A stretch of DNA of 64,000 nucleotides, from assembly GCA_039931615.1 (NCBI GenBank), contig JBDTRR010000002.1:1-64000 (forward strand), given 5' to 3'. This document shows, in pieces, positions 34,096 through 41,882 of the stretch (its first letter is position 1; each line of letters begins with the position of its first letter). Source of the DNA: JAHFUI01 sp039931615. GTDB taxonomy: Bacteria; Acidobacteriota; Vicinamibacteria; Vicinamibacterales; CAVVIG01. The position numbers and the translations under genes are program-made. The notes beneath the pieces were generated by a model. That model searched no databases. It saw nothing but the letters and a program-made list of their open reading frames with translations, and had not been told where the DNA came from.

Positions 34096-35090
34096 CTGGC
34101 CTTGTCTTCCGCGCGCGCGGCGCTGAGGATGTTCCGCATTCCGTAGTTGCCCTCGTGGCACTCGAACGCCATCACCGGCTGCGCCTCAGCGGTCAGCGTC
34201 ATCGCCAGCGTCCACGGCCGGGTCCAGGTCTCCGGATCATCGAGCGTGGCGGTCCACTTGATGGTGTCGCGCGCCACCCGCGTGAAGCGTTCGGTGACGC
34301 GCAGCGTCGTGGCGTTGGCGCCGCGATACGCCGCGGCGCTGGTGAAGTTCGTCGTCTCGACGACCAGTGTGCTCCCCTCCCAGTGGCCGCGCGCGTCCCC
34401 CATGTGCTGGCGGATCTTCGGACCGAGATGCGGCCGGCCGTCGAGCGGAATGACGCGCGCCTCGTGGATGATCTCGTAGGTGATCACCACATAGCCCGGC
34501 ACCTGCGCGATCCCGTAGACATTGCCGTACATGACCGGAATCATCGATCCCGGCACACCGCGGGAAATGCAGCGGTCGAGCAGGCCGAGATCCTCCGGGC
34601 CGTCGAACGGACCGCCGAGAAAACTGCTGCGCACCCGGCCCGCGCCGCGCCCCCGCGCCGCCGCCGTCAGCGCCGGAATCTTTCCGTCGGGTGGATCGAT
34701 GACCAGCCACGCCTGCGCGCCCCGCCCGGCGTCCATGTTCTCGACCCACCATCCATCGGGTCCACGAACGCGCCCGCCGGGCAGGCCGTCGATGACCTGC
34801 CGCATCTGCGCGCGCCGGAGGTCGGCCAGCTCCTGACCCTTGATGTCCTCGAGCCGGCGGCCGGCCAGTTGATCGGGACGCTCGAGCGGCGTGGTGTATT
34901 CGTCGCCATTCGAGAATGTTCCCTGCAGATCGGGATCACCCCAGGGGGTCCGGCGCGGTGCCGGATCCGGCGTGGTCGCGGCCGGCGATTGCCGTCGAAT
35001 CGTCTGCGCCGCGCCCGGCGGCATCGCCCACGAGACGATCGCCGCGGTCGTCAGCAACGCCAGGGCGGCTATCCGATGCGGCACGGGCAC
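34092..35090 (-). CDS. Exported protein with PWGDPDLQG motif, unknown function
   Basis: The 332-residue protein has a signal peptide (to residue ~28), then TPWGDPDLQGTFSNGDEYTT, WLVIDPPDGKIPALT, YEIIHEARVIPLDGRPHLG, HWEGSTLVVETTNF and a C-terminal ACHEGNYGM-like segment (FECHEGNYGMRNILSAA). This is a large exported family in Acidobacteriota and some Proteobacteria that has no described function. The W-x-G-S-T-L-V-V-E-T core is shared with the proteins at 3767, 18058 and 51642, so all four are distant relatives. It overlaps the start of the propeller gene at 34095 by four bases. Confidence 0.78.
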   Translation of the reverse strand: MPVPHRIAALALLTTAAIVSWAMPPGAAQTIRRQSPAATTPDPAPRRTPWGDPDLQGTFSNGDEYTTPLERPDQLAGRRLEDIKGQELADLRRAQMRQVIDGLPGGRVRGPDGWWVENMDAGRGAQAWLVIDPPDGKIPALTAAARGRGAGRVRSSFLGGPFDGPEDLGLLDRCISRGVPGSMIPVMYGNVYGIAQVPGYVVITYEIIHEARVIPLDGRPHLGPKIRQHMGDARGHWEGSTLVVETTNFTSAAAYRGANATTLRVTERFTRVARDTIKWTATLDDPETWTRPWTLAMTLTAEAQPVMAFECHEGNYGMRNILSAARAEDKAR

Positions 35091-35184
35091 CGGTAGATGT
35101 TAACGGATGTGACATCGTCCCGCTTACCGGTCCCAGGTTTCAATCACGGCCCGGCTGAAGGGCCTGTGAAAATCAGTCTGAAGT

Positions 35185-35297
35185 AGTGCGGACCTTTAGG
35201 TCTGCCCGATACGGCAGGCCTGAAGGCCTGCACGACGAGAGTCAACACGCTCTGATGCCTGCCTTACGGTCCGGCTAGAGTCGGACGCCGCGTACGA
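35185..35297. repeat. Palindromic repeat remnants
   Basis: The gap between the exported-protein gene and lgt holds GCGGACCTTTAGGTCTGC, GCAGGCCTGAAGGCCTGC and GTCCGGCTAGAGTCGGACGC with the trailing CGTACGA. These are variants of the units at 25.8, 46.9 and 62.9 kb. The third looks like a chimera of two hairpins of the 67-bp element. Confidence 0.65.
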
Positions 35298-35305
35298 TTT
35301 CGGGA

Positions 35306-36055
35306 TCAAAACCGCCGATCTCCTGCGACACGCCGCCGTCTGGCCAGCAGAAAACCGGCGCCGGCCGCCACGGCAGCAAGCGACGCCAGGTGCGCGACGG
35401 TAAACGGACCGAGCACGCGCTGGTTCACCCGCACGAACTCGATCGCGAAGCGAATCGCGCCGGCGCCGATAAGATAGGCGCCGAGCACGAACGTGTCACT
35501 CCGCCGATCGCGCCGCCATCGGAACAGCAGGATGGCGAGCGGAACCAGGGCGATCGCCTCGTAGATCTGCGTCGGGTGCACTGGACCGACGGTCGGCGGC
35601 ATCCCCTCGGGAAAGGCAACCGCCCACGGCAGGTCCGACGGCCGGCCGTAGTCGTCGCCGACCAGGAAGCAGCCGATCCGGCCGATGGCGTGGCCGATCG
35701 CGAGCGCCGGAGTGGCGGCAGCGATCACGGCGATCCTGGGCAGCCGCTTCACCTGCATCACCACCAGGCCGGCCAGGATGCCTCCCGCAAAGCCGCCGAA
35801 CCAGCTCAGACCGCCCCGGCTCAGAACAAGATCGGTCGCCGGCGCCTCCCCGAGATGCTCGAACACCCAGAGCAGCTTCGCACCGGCCATTCCCCCGACG
35901 ATCCCCGCAACAGCCGCGTCGAACCCTTCGTCTGGCAATCCGGAACGCCGGAGCTCGCGCCGGAACAGCCACAACCCGACCATGGCGGCGGCCGCGACCA
36001 GCACGCCAAAGCTGGTGACCTCAAACGTGCCGATGCGAAAAATGACTGGGTACAC
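35306..36055 (-). CDS. lgt: Prolipoprotein diacylglyceryl transferase
   Basis: Lgt transfers diacylglycerol from phosphatidylglycerol to the lipobox cysteine of prolipoproteins in the inner membrane. The protein has seven hydrophobic segments and the Lgt signature HAIGRIGCFLVGDDYGRPSD, with DLPWAVAFP next and PVHPTQIYEA further on, carrying the conserved catalytic His/Arg/Gly residues. A GTG at 36055 gives YPVIFRIGTFEVTSFG at the N-terminus, as in other Lgt proteins, and is preceded by GTGAGG; a GTG at 36085 would add ten residues. Lipoproteins such as the cytochrome at 13955 would be substrates. Confidence 0.92.
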   Translation of the reverse strand: MYPVIFRIGTFEVTSFGVLVAAAAMVGLWLFRRELRRSGLPDEGFDAAVAGIVGGMAGAKLLWVFEHLGEAPATDLVLSRGGLSWFGGFAGGILAGLVVMQVKRLPRIAVIAAATPALAIGHAIGRIGCFLVGDDYGRPSDLPWAVAFPEGMPPTVGPVHPTQIYEAIALVPLAILLFRWRRDRRSDTFVLGAYLIGAGAIRFAIEFVRVNQRVLGPFTVAHLASLAAVAAGAGFLLARRRRVAGDRRF

Positions 36056-36180
36056 CGCTGCCTCACTCTCGTCCGCCACTGGCACCGCGACACGGCGTCC
36101 GCGCCGGCGGACCCGCTGCGAATCAGGGATCCTTAGTGTAGGACCCCGGCGACAAGAAAGGCAGGCCCCTCGCCGGCCCC

Positions 36181-36321
36181 TCGTACGTGGGATCCGGCTT
36201 CAGCCGGATTGATCCGCAGTCCGTCGAAAAAGGGGTCGGGAGTCTTTTTTGGAGGCAAGTCTGAAAAAAGACTCCCGACCCCTTTTTCGAGCAGTCCGAC
36301 TGAGTCGGACACCACGGACGA
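36181..36321. repeat. 67-bp-type palindromic element, interrupted
   Basis: The left end TCGTACGTGG (36181-36190) and right end CCACGGACGA (36312-36321) are inverted repeats. Together they enclose two hairpins, GATCCGGCTTCAGCCGGAT and GTCCGACTGAGTCGGAC. A second palindromic element (36224-36290) sits inside the second hairpin. The right end touches the stop codon of the MoaD-like gene. Uninterrupted copies are at 62947-63013 and 49952-50016. Confidence 0.8.
36216..36298. mobile_element. 67-bp MITE-like element with 8-bp direct flanks
   Basis: Perfect 27-base inverted repeats lie at 36224-36250 and 36264-36290 (ends TCGAAAAAGGGGTCGGGAG). They surround a 13-base spacer. The octamer GCAGTCCG lies directly on both sides (36216-36223 and 36291-36298). 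Removing the element and one octamer restores the surrounding hairpin, so this is an insertion with a target duplication. No transposase is encoded in it. Confidence 0.82.
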
Positions 36322-36618
36322 CTACCCCCCGGCCATGGCGCCGACGACCAGGAAGGGCTCGGTGCCGCTGACCACCGAATCGGGAAGCGGAGTGTCCGGC
36401 GGTTGGTGGGACAGGTCCTCGGTGCAGGCGTAGAACCGTACGTAAGGGCGCCGCTTGCGGGTGCCGTGATCGCGGATCGTCCCACGCAGCACCGGGTAGC
36501 AGGCCTCGAGCGCGTCGAGCACGGAGCGGAGCGTCACCGGAGCGGCGACATCGATCTGCACTTCCCCGCCGACCCGCGCCAGCGTGCGCAGGTGGGCCGG
36601 GAGCTCGACTCGAATCAT
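36322..36618 (-). CDS. MoaD/ThiS-family ubiquitin-like protein
   Basis: The 98-residue protein has the beta-grasp layout of MoaD/ThiS and ends in the required Gly-Gly (VVGAMAGG), which is adenylated and thiocarboxylated in sulfur carriers. MIRVELPAHLRTLARVGGEV is a typical first strand and helix, and DLSHQPPDTPLPDSV a later loop. It lies 46 bases after an Asp-box propeller gene, a pair seen in many genomes but of unknown meaning. No MoaE, MoeB or ThiF gene is near. It may serve molybdopterin or another sulfur-transfer route. Confidence 0.82.
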   Translation of the reverse strand: MIRVELPAHLRTLARVGGEVQIDVAAPVTLRSVLDALEACYPVLRGTIRDHGTRKRRPYVRFYACTEDLSHQPPDTPLPDSVVSGTEPFLVVGAMAGG

Positions 36619-36664
36619 CGCTGGACTCCGCTAACGCGACAGCGCGCTCCGATGTCCGCGGCCA

Positions 36665-37798
36665 TCACCGCTCCGCCCGCGATGGCGCCAGGGTCTGGAC
36701 CTCGACCGACAGCACGGGCGGCAGATCCCGGACGATCGGGGCCCAGGAGTCGCCGGCATCGGCCGACGCGTAGACCTGGCCGCCGGTGGTGCCGAAATAC
36801 ACCCCGCACTCATCGAGCGAGTCGATCGCCATCGCGTCGCGCAGGACGTTGACGTAGCAGTCGCGCTGCGGCAGGCCGTTGGTCAGCGCCTCCCACTCGT
36901 TGCCACCGGTCCGGCTGCGGTAGACGCGCAGCTTTCCCTCCGGCGGATAGTGTTCGGAGTCGCTCTTGATCGGGACGACGTAGATCGTCTCGGCCTCGTG
37001 GGCGTGGACGTCGAGCGCAAACCCGAAGTCGGTCGGCAGGTTGCCGCTGATCTCGCGCCACGAGTCGCCGCCGTCGTCGGTGCGCATGACGTCCCAGTGC
37101 TTCTGCATGAACAGCACGTCGGGCCGTGATTTGTGCATGGCGATGCGGTGGACGCAGTGGCCGACTTCGGCATCCGGATCGGGTATGCCCTCGGACTTGA
37201 GGCCGCGGTTGATCGGCCGCCAGGTCAAGCCGGCATCGTCGGTCCGGAAGACGCCGGCCGCCGAGATGGCGATGAACAGCCGCGCCGGATCGTTCGGATC
37301 GAGCACGATCGTGTGCAGGCACAATCCACCCGCGCCTGGCTGCCAGCGCGATCCCGAGCCGTGGCCGCGCAGCCCGGACAGCTCATGCCACGACTGTCCG
37401 CCGTCGGTCGAGCGGAACAGCGCCGCATCTTCGACGCCGGCGTAGACGGTGTCGGGGTCGCTCAGCGACGGCTCGAGATGCCAGACCCGCTTGAACTCCC
37501 AGGGATGCGGCGTCCCGTCGTACCACTGATGGGTTCCGGGGACGCCGTCGTAGATGAACTTGTTGTCGACCGGCGCCCAACTCCGGCCACCGTCGTCGGA
37601 GCGCTGCAGGATCTGCCCGAACCACCCGCTGGACTGCGAGGCGTAGAGGCGGTTCGGGTCGGCAGGCGATCCCTTGAGGTGGTAGATCTCCCACCCTCCG
37701 AAATGCGGACCGGTGATCTCCCACCGGTCGCGCTTGCCGTCCGCGGTCATGACGAACGCGCCCTTGCGCGTACCGACGAGCACCCGTACCCCACTCAT
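36665..37798 (-). CDS. Sialidase-like Asp-box beta-propeller protein
   Basis: The 377-residue protein shows at least five Asp-box turns (RSDDGGRSWAPV, RSTDGGQSWHEL, RTDDAGLTWRPI, RTDDGGDSWREI, ASADAGDSWAPI), the repeat of sialidase and photosystem-assembly (YCF48-like) propellers. It begins VRVLVGTRKGAFVMTADGKR without a signal peptide, so it is probably cytoplasmic. Conserved blocks HQWYDGTPHPWEFKRVWHLE and GGLCLHTIVLDPNDP are usual in the family annotated as glycosyl hydrolase or exo-alpha-sialidase, but the sialidase catalytic residues cannot be shown. It is followed by the MoaD-like gene. Function is uncertain. Confidence 0.8.
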   Translation of the reverse strand: MSGVRVLVGTRKGAFVMTADGKRDRWEITGPHFGGWEIYHLKGSPADPNRLYASQSSGWFGQILQRSDDGGRSWAPVDNKFIYDGVPGTHQWYDGTPHPWEFKRVWHLEPSLSDPDTVYAGVEDAALFRSTDGGQSWHELSGLRGHGSGSRWQPGAGGLCLHTIVLDPNDPARLFIAISAAGVFRTDDAGLTWRPINRGLKSEGIPDPDAEVGHCVHRIAMHKSRPDVLFMQKHWDVMRTDDGGDSWREISGNLPTDFGFALDVHAHEAETIYVVPIKSDSEHYPPEGKLRVYRSRTGGNEWEALTNGLPQRDCYVNVLRDAMAIDSLDECGVYFGTTGGQVYASADAGDSWAPIVRDLPPVLSVEVQTLAPSRAER

Positions 37799-37916
37799 CT
37801 GATCCCCCTTGGAGCTGTGCGATCGTCGCCGCTCCAGGGTATTGTCGATCGGACGGGCCGCAGATCGACAGGCGCAAAAAAGGGCCCGAAAAGAGGCCGG
37901 TCTGTTCTCGGGCGGC

Positions 37917-39071
37917 TTACTTTACGCAGCGCGCCAGCTCGTCGACGACCCGCCGCAGATCCTCGTCGGAGACCTGGGCGAACAGGGGCAGCATGACGTC
38001 CGAGTCCTGGCAGTGCTCGCTGACCGGGAGGGAGTTCCAGCGCGACCCGTCCGCGTACGCCGCCTCGCGATGGATGCACATCACACCGCGCCGGGTGGAC
38101 ACGCCCTGGTCGAGCATGTGCTGCATCACCTTGCGCTGATCGCAACCGTCCGGCAGTCCGATGCAGTAGCTCTGCCAGTTGCTGCGCGCCCACGCCGGTT
38201 CGTGCGGCACCTGGATCCCGGGAATGGCGGCCAGCAGGTCGGTGTAGCGCGCCGCGACGCGGCGGCGCGTCGCGACGATCTCGGGCAGCCGCTGCAGCTG
38301 GACCCGGCCGATCGCCGCCTGCAGATCGGTCATACGGTAGTTGAAGCCGACTTCCGGGTACGACTCGAAGATGACCTCGCGAGCGCCGTGCCGGACCGTA
38401 TCGGCGACGCTCATGCTGTGCTGCCGCCAGAGGCGGAATTTGGCGTCGTAGTCGGGATTTGCCGTCGTCAGCATGCCGCCGTCGCCGGTGGTGACGACCT
38501 TGCGCGGATGGAAGGAGAAGCAGGCGATATCCCCGTGCGGCCGGCCGATTTTCTCCCACCGGCCATTCCATTCGATCTCGCTGCCGGTGGCGCAGGCGGC
38601 ATCCTCGACTACCGGAATGCCGCGGCGGCGGCCGATCTCGACGATCTTCGCCAGATCGCACGGCATGCCGAGCTGATGCACGACCAGAATCGCCTTCGTC
38701 CGCGCCGTGATCGCCGGCTCGATCAGCTCCGGATCGATGTTGTAGGTGGCCTTGTCGATGTCGACGAAGACCGGCGTCGCGTTGCAGTAGCGCACCGCGT
38801 TGGCGGTGGCGATGAACGTGTAGCTGACGGTGATGACCTCGTCGCCGGCGCCGACGCCGACCGCGAGCAGCGCCAGGTGGAGCGCCGTGGTGCAGTTCGA
38901 CACCGCGCACGCGTGCGGCGCGCCGGCGAACTGCGCGAAGTCGCGCTCGAATGCCGCCACCTCGGGCCCCTGGGTGACCCAGCCGGACAGAATGACCCGG
39001 CGGACCGCGTCGACTTCGAGCTCGTCGAGGACCGGCCGGGCGATCGGAATCTGCGAAATGGTCTGTGACAT
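37917..39071 (-). CDS. DegT/DnrJ/EryC1/StrS sugar aminotransferase
   Basis: This 384-residue PLP enzyme transfers an amino group to a keto-sugar nucleotide. The catalytic Lys lies in CFSFHPRKVVTTGDGGML and the PLP-phosphate region in NCTTALHLAL, with VVEDAACATGSE carrying the PLP-stacking Asp. It starts IPIARPVLDELEVDAVRRVI. It is the last gene of the sugar operon, 6 bases after the epimerase gene, which suggests that epimerase and aminotransferase act in sequence. The product could be a 4-amino sugar such as a perosamine-type or bacillosamine-type sugar, but exact specificity cannot be read. Confidence 0.87.
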   Translation of the reverse strand: MSQTISQIPIARPVLDELEVDAVRRVILSGWVTQGPEVAAFERDFAQFAGAPHACAVSNCTTALHLALLAVGVGAGDEVITVSYTFIATANAVRYCNATPVFVDIDKATYNIDPELIEPAITARTKAILVVHQLGMPCDLAKIVEIGRRRGIPVVEDAACATGSEIEWNGRWEKIGRPHGDIACFSFHPRKVVTTGDGGMLTTANPDYDAKFRLWRQHSMSVADTVRHGAREVIFESYPEVGFNYRMTDLQAAIGRVQLQRLPEIVATRRRVAARYTDLLAAIPGIQVPHEPAWARSNWQSYCIGLPDGCDQRKVMQHMLDQGVSTRRGVMCIHREAAYADGSRWNSLPVSEHCQDSDVMLPLFAQVSDEDLRRVVDELARCVK

Positions 39072-39077
39072 AGGGTC

Positions 39078-40043
39078 CTAAGCCTGCACGCTCTCCCGCT
39101 CCTGCTGCCACCACTCGACCAGCCCGCGCAGGCCGTCCTCGATCGAAACCCGCGTCTCGAAGCCGAGCAGGCGCTTCGCCTTGCCGGTGTCGGCCAGCCG
39201 CCGCGGTACCGGATTGACCGCGCGGGCCGGACCGAATTCGGGGACCTGCGACGATCCCATGATCGCGAGCATGCGGGCGGCCATCTCCTTCAAGCTGGTC
39301 TCCGTGCCACTGGCGACGTTGAAGACTTCGTCGCTGACATCCGACTTCGCCGCCAGGATGTTGGCGCGCGCGATGTCATGGACATGCACGAAGTCCATCG
39401 TCTGCAGCCCGTCGCCGAAAATCATCGGCGCCTTGCCGGCGGCGATCCGCTCCATCCAGCGGATGAACACCTCGGTGTAGGCGCCATGGACGTCCATCCG
39501 CGGCCCATAGACATTGAAGTAGCGCAGCGCCACGTACTTCAGATCGTACATCTCATTGAAGCTGCGCAGCAGACCTTCGTTGAACGCCTTCGCCGCACCG
39601 TAGATGGTGCGGTTGTGGTACGGGTGATGGTCCTCGGCGGTCGGAAACCGGTCGGCCATACCGTAGACCGACGCCGAAGAGGAGGCGACCACCTTCTCGA
39701 CCCCGGCCTTGACCGCCGCTTCCAGCACGTTGAACGTGCCGTCGACGAGGACTTCCAGTGCCAGACGGGGCTCCTCCGCGCATTGGGTGATGCGGATCGC
39801 GGCGAGGTGGAAGACGATGTCGATCCCCTCGGTCACCCGGGTCACCAGCGCGGCATCGCGCAGGTCGCCGGTGACGATGGTCACGCGGCCGTCGGCGAGG
39901 GCGGCCGCCAGATTTTCCCTGCGGCCGCGCACGAAGCTGTCGAGGATCACGATCTCCGCCGGATCTTCCAGCAGCAGCTGGTCGGTGATATGCGATCCGA
40001 TCAGCCCGGCTCCGCCGGTGACGAGAATTCTCTTGCCCTTCAT
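39078..40043 (-). CDS. NAD-dependent sugar epimerase/dehydratase
   Basis: The 321-residue short-chain dehydrogenase of the extended type has the NAD motif VTGGAGLIGSHIT at its start, VFHLAAIRITQ, the Ser region SSSASVYG and the catalytic YGAAK (Tyr-x-x-x-Lys). It most resembles UDP-glucose/UDP-GlcNAc 4-epimerases, with RYFNVYGPRMDVHGAYTEVF for sugar binding. Start 40043 is chosen because the Rossmann motif follows at once; the longer frame lies in the acyltransferase gene. It overlaps the upstream acyltransferase stop by four bases. It likely makes the nucleotide sugar used by the neighbouring aminotransferase. Confidence 0.87.
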   Translation of the reverse strand: MKGKRILVTGGAGLIGSHITDQLLLEDPAEIVILDSFVRGRRENLAAALADGRVTIVTGDLRDAALVTRVTEGIDIVFHLAAIRITQCAEEPRLALEVLVDGTFNVLEAAVKAGVEKVVASSSASVYGMADRFPTAEDHHPYHNRTIYGAAKAFNEGLLRSFNEMYDLKYVALRYFNVYGPRMDVHGAYTEVFIRWMERIAAGKAPMIFGDGLQTMDFVHVHDIARANILAAKSDVSDEVFNVASGTETSLKEMAARMLAIMGSSQVPEFGPARAVNPVPRRLADTGKAKRLLGFETRVSIEDGLRGLVEWWQQERESVQA

Positions 40044-40786
40044 AGACTGTTCTCTTCTGGCATCTCGAGCGCCGGCGCCCCGGGCGCCCCGTCCCGCCAC
40101 CGCATGAATCTGGCCGGCACACCGACGACGATCGCGAACGGCGCGACGTCGCGGGTCACGACGGCGCCGGCGCCGACGATGGCGCCCTTGCCGACCGTCA
40201 CGCCCGGCAGGATGATCGAACTGGTGCCGATGTCGGCCCAGGCGCCGATCCGCACCGGCTTGATCTCGAGATCGGTGTGCACGATCGGAACGTCGCCGGG
40301 CACCCCGGTGTGGGCGGATCCGAGCACCTTGGCGCCCGGCCCCCAGCCGACATATTCCTCCAGCACCAGGTCCCGCGCGTCCATGTACGCCTGCGGGCCG
40401 ATCCAGACGTGATCGCCGATGATCGTCGTGCCGTCGAATCGGCCCTGGATGTACGCCTGGGCGCCGATGAAGACGCCGTCACCGATCTCGAACGTCTCGA
40501 GGTGTTTGAAGCCGACGCCGCTGCCGACCTGGAGGCCGTGGCCGCACCGCCGCGCCGCCGCGCGCCAGATGCACCGCCGCATCATGACGTCGAACGCGCC
40601 GTCACCGGCGGCGAACCGCGCGTAGAACTCGATCAGCGCGGCTGGTGTGTACGAGGCTTTCAGCATCCCCGACACGCCGATCTCGAACTCCGGATCGGGC
40701 GCCACCTCCTGGCGGCTGTGCACCGCCTTGACAGTGCGATGACCGGCCGCGTCAGCGGGGCGGTGACCGGCTGCGTCAGCGGGCAT
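40040..40786 (-). CDS. Hexapeptide-repeat acyltransferase
   Basis: The 248-residue protein is a left-handed beta-helix acyltransferase. Hexapeptide repeats run from about residue 85 to 220 (FEIGDGVFIGAQAYI, TTIIGDHVWIGPQAYM, IGTSSIILPGVTVGKGAIVG, GAGAVVTRDVAPFAIVVGVP). The first 17 residues contain an 8-residue repeat (PADAAGHR twice) encoded by a ~24-base tandem duplication, so the true start may be an internal GTG. It overlaps its neighbours on both sides (11 bases with the aminotransferase, 4 with the epimerase). It probably acetylates an amino sugar or acts on the finished polysaccharide. Confidence 0.85.
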   Translation of the reverse strand: MPADAAGHRPADAAGHRTVKAVHSRQEVAPDPEFEIGVSGMLKASYTPAALIEFYARFAAGDGAFDVMMRRCIWRAAARRCGHGLQVGSGVGFKHLETFEIGDGVFIGAQAYIQGRFDGTTIIGDHVWIGPQAYMDARDLVLEEYVGWGPGAKVLGSAHTGVPGDVPIVHTDLEIKPVRIGAWADIGTSSIILPGVTVGKGAIVGAGAVVTRDVAPFAIVVGVPARFMRWRDGAPGAPALEMPEENSL

Positions 40787-41882
40787 GCGCCTTCTGCTCC
40801 ACCGCCGCCACCACCTGTTCGACCTGTGCCGAGGTCATCTCGGGGAACATCGGTAGTGACAGCACCTGGTTGGCCGCCGCTTCCGAGTGAGGAAAGTCGC
40901 CGACCCGGTGACCGAGATCGCGGTGCGCCTCCTGGAGATGGACCGGAATCGGATAGTGCAGGCCGGTGCCGACCCCGTCCGCCTGAAGCTGTTTCTGCAG
41001 ACTGTCGCGATCGGCCGATCGCACCGCGTAGATGTGATAGACGTGGCGGCGGCCGGCGATCTGCCGCGGCGCCTGCACCATCGGCGCGTCGGCCAGCAGC
41101 GCATCGTAGTCACGCGCCCGCGCCCGCCGCGCCTCGGTCCAGCCCTCGAGATACCGCAACTTCACCGCGAGGATGGCGCCCTGGATGCCTTCCATCCGGT
41201 AGTTGAAGCCCTTGAGCACGTGGTGATAGCGCTTCTCCTGGCCCCAGTCGCGCAGCATCCGGATCTTCTTGGCGTGCTCGTCGTCGTTGGTCACCACCAT
41301 GCCGCCTTCGCCGTAGGCGCCGAGATTCTTGCCGGGGTAGAAGCTGAACGCGCCGGCCAGACCGAGGCTGCCGGCGCGCCGGCCGTCGAACTCGGCCCCG
41401 TGCGCCTGGCAGGCATCCTCGATCACCGGGATGCCGTGGCGGTTGGCGATCTCGAGGATGCCGGTCATGTCCGCCATCTGGCCGTAGAGGTGCACCGGCA
41501 GGATCGCTTTGGTCTTCGCCGTAATCGCCTGCTCGAGCCGGTTCACGTCCATGGTGAAGGATTGCGGATCGATGTCGACGAAGACCGGAGTCGCGCCGGT
41601 ATAGCAGATGGCCGACACCGTGGCGACGAACGTGAACGGGATGGTGATGACCTCGTCGCCCGGGCCGACCCCGGCCGCCAGCAGCGCGAGGTGGAGCGCG
41701 CTGGTGCCCGAGTTGACCCCGATGGCGTGCCGGGTGCCGCAATAGGCGGCGAAATCGCGCTCGAAGCCGGCGACGAAGTCGCCGAGGACGAACTGCCCGC
41801 TCTCGAGCACGTTGATGACGGCGGCGTCGATCTCCGGCTTGATGCTCTGGTACTGCGCTTTCAGATCGAGAAAGGGAATCAT
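40776..41882 (-). CDS. DegT/DnrJ aminotransferase, WbpE-like
   Basis: The 368-residue PLP aminotransferase starts IPFLDLKAQYQSIKPEIDAA, close to WbpE, which makes UDP-2-acetamido-3-amino-2,3-dideoxy-glucuronate from the 3-keto sugar. The catalytic Lys is in FSFYPGKNLGAYGEGGM, and VIEDACQAHGAEF holds the PLP-binding Asp. Its start overlaps the stop of the Gfo/Idh gene (ATGA), so the oxidoreductase and aminotransferase are coupled, as expected when one produces the keto-sugar the other aminates. WbpE specificity is inferred from order (acetyltransferase, oxidoreductase, aminotransferase) and similarity, not proven. Confidence 0.85.
   Translation of the reverse strand: MIPFLDLKAQYQSIKPEIDAAVINVLESGQFVLGDFVAGFERDFAAYCGTRHAIGVNSGTSALHLALLAAGVGPGDEVITIPFTFVATVSAICYTGATPVFVDIDPQSFTMDVNRLEQAITAKTKAILPVHLYGQMADMTGILEIANRHGIPVIEDACQAHGAEFDGRRAGSLGLAGAFSFYPGKNLGAYGEGGMVVTNDDEHAKKIRMLRDWGQEKRYHHVLKGFNYRMEGIQGAILAVKLRYLEGWTEARRARARDYDALLADAPMVQAPRQIAGRRHVYHIYAVRSADRDSLQKQLQADGVGTGLHYPIPVHLQEAHRDLGHRVGDFPHSEAAANQVLSLPMFPEMTSAQVEQVVAAVEQKAHAR

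Noticed and set aside
36665..37798. True sialidase
   Set aside because: Asp-box turns are clear, but the catalytic Arg triad and Tyr/Glu pair cannot be identified and there is no export signal. It is called a propeller protein only.
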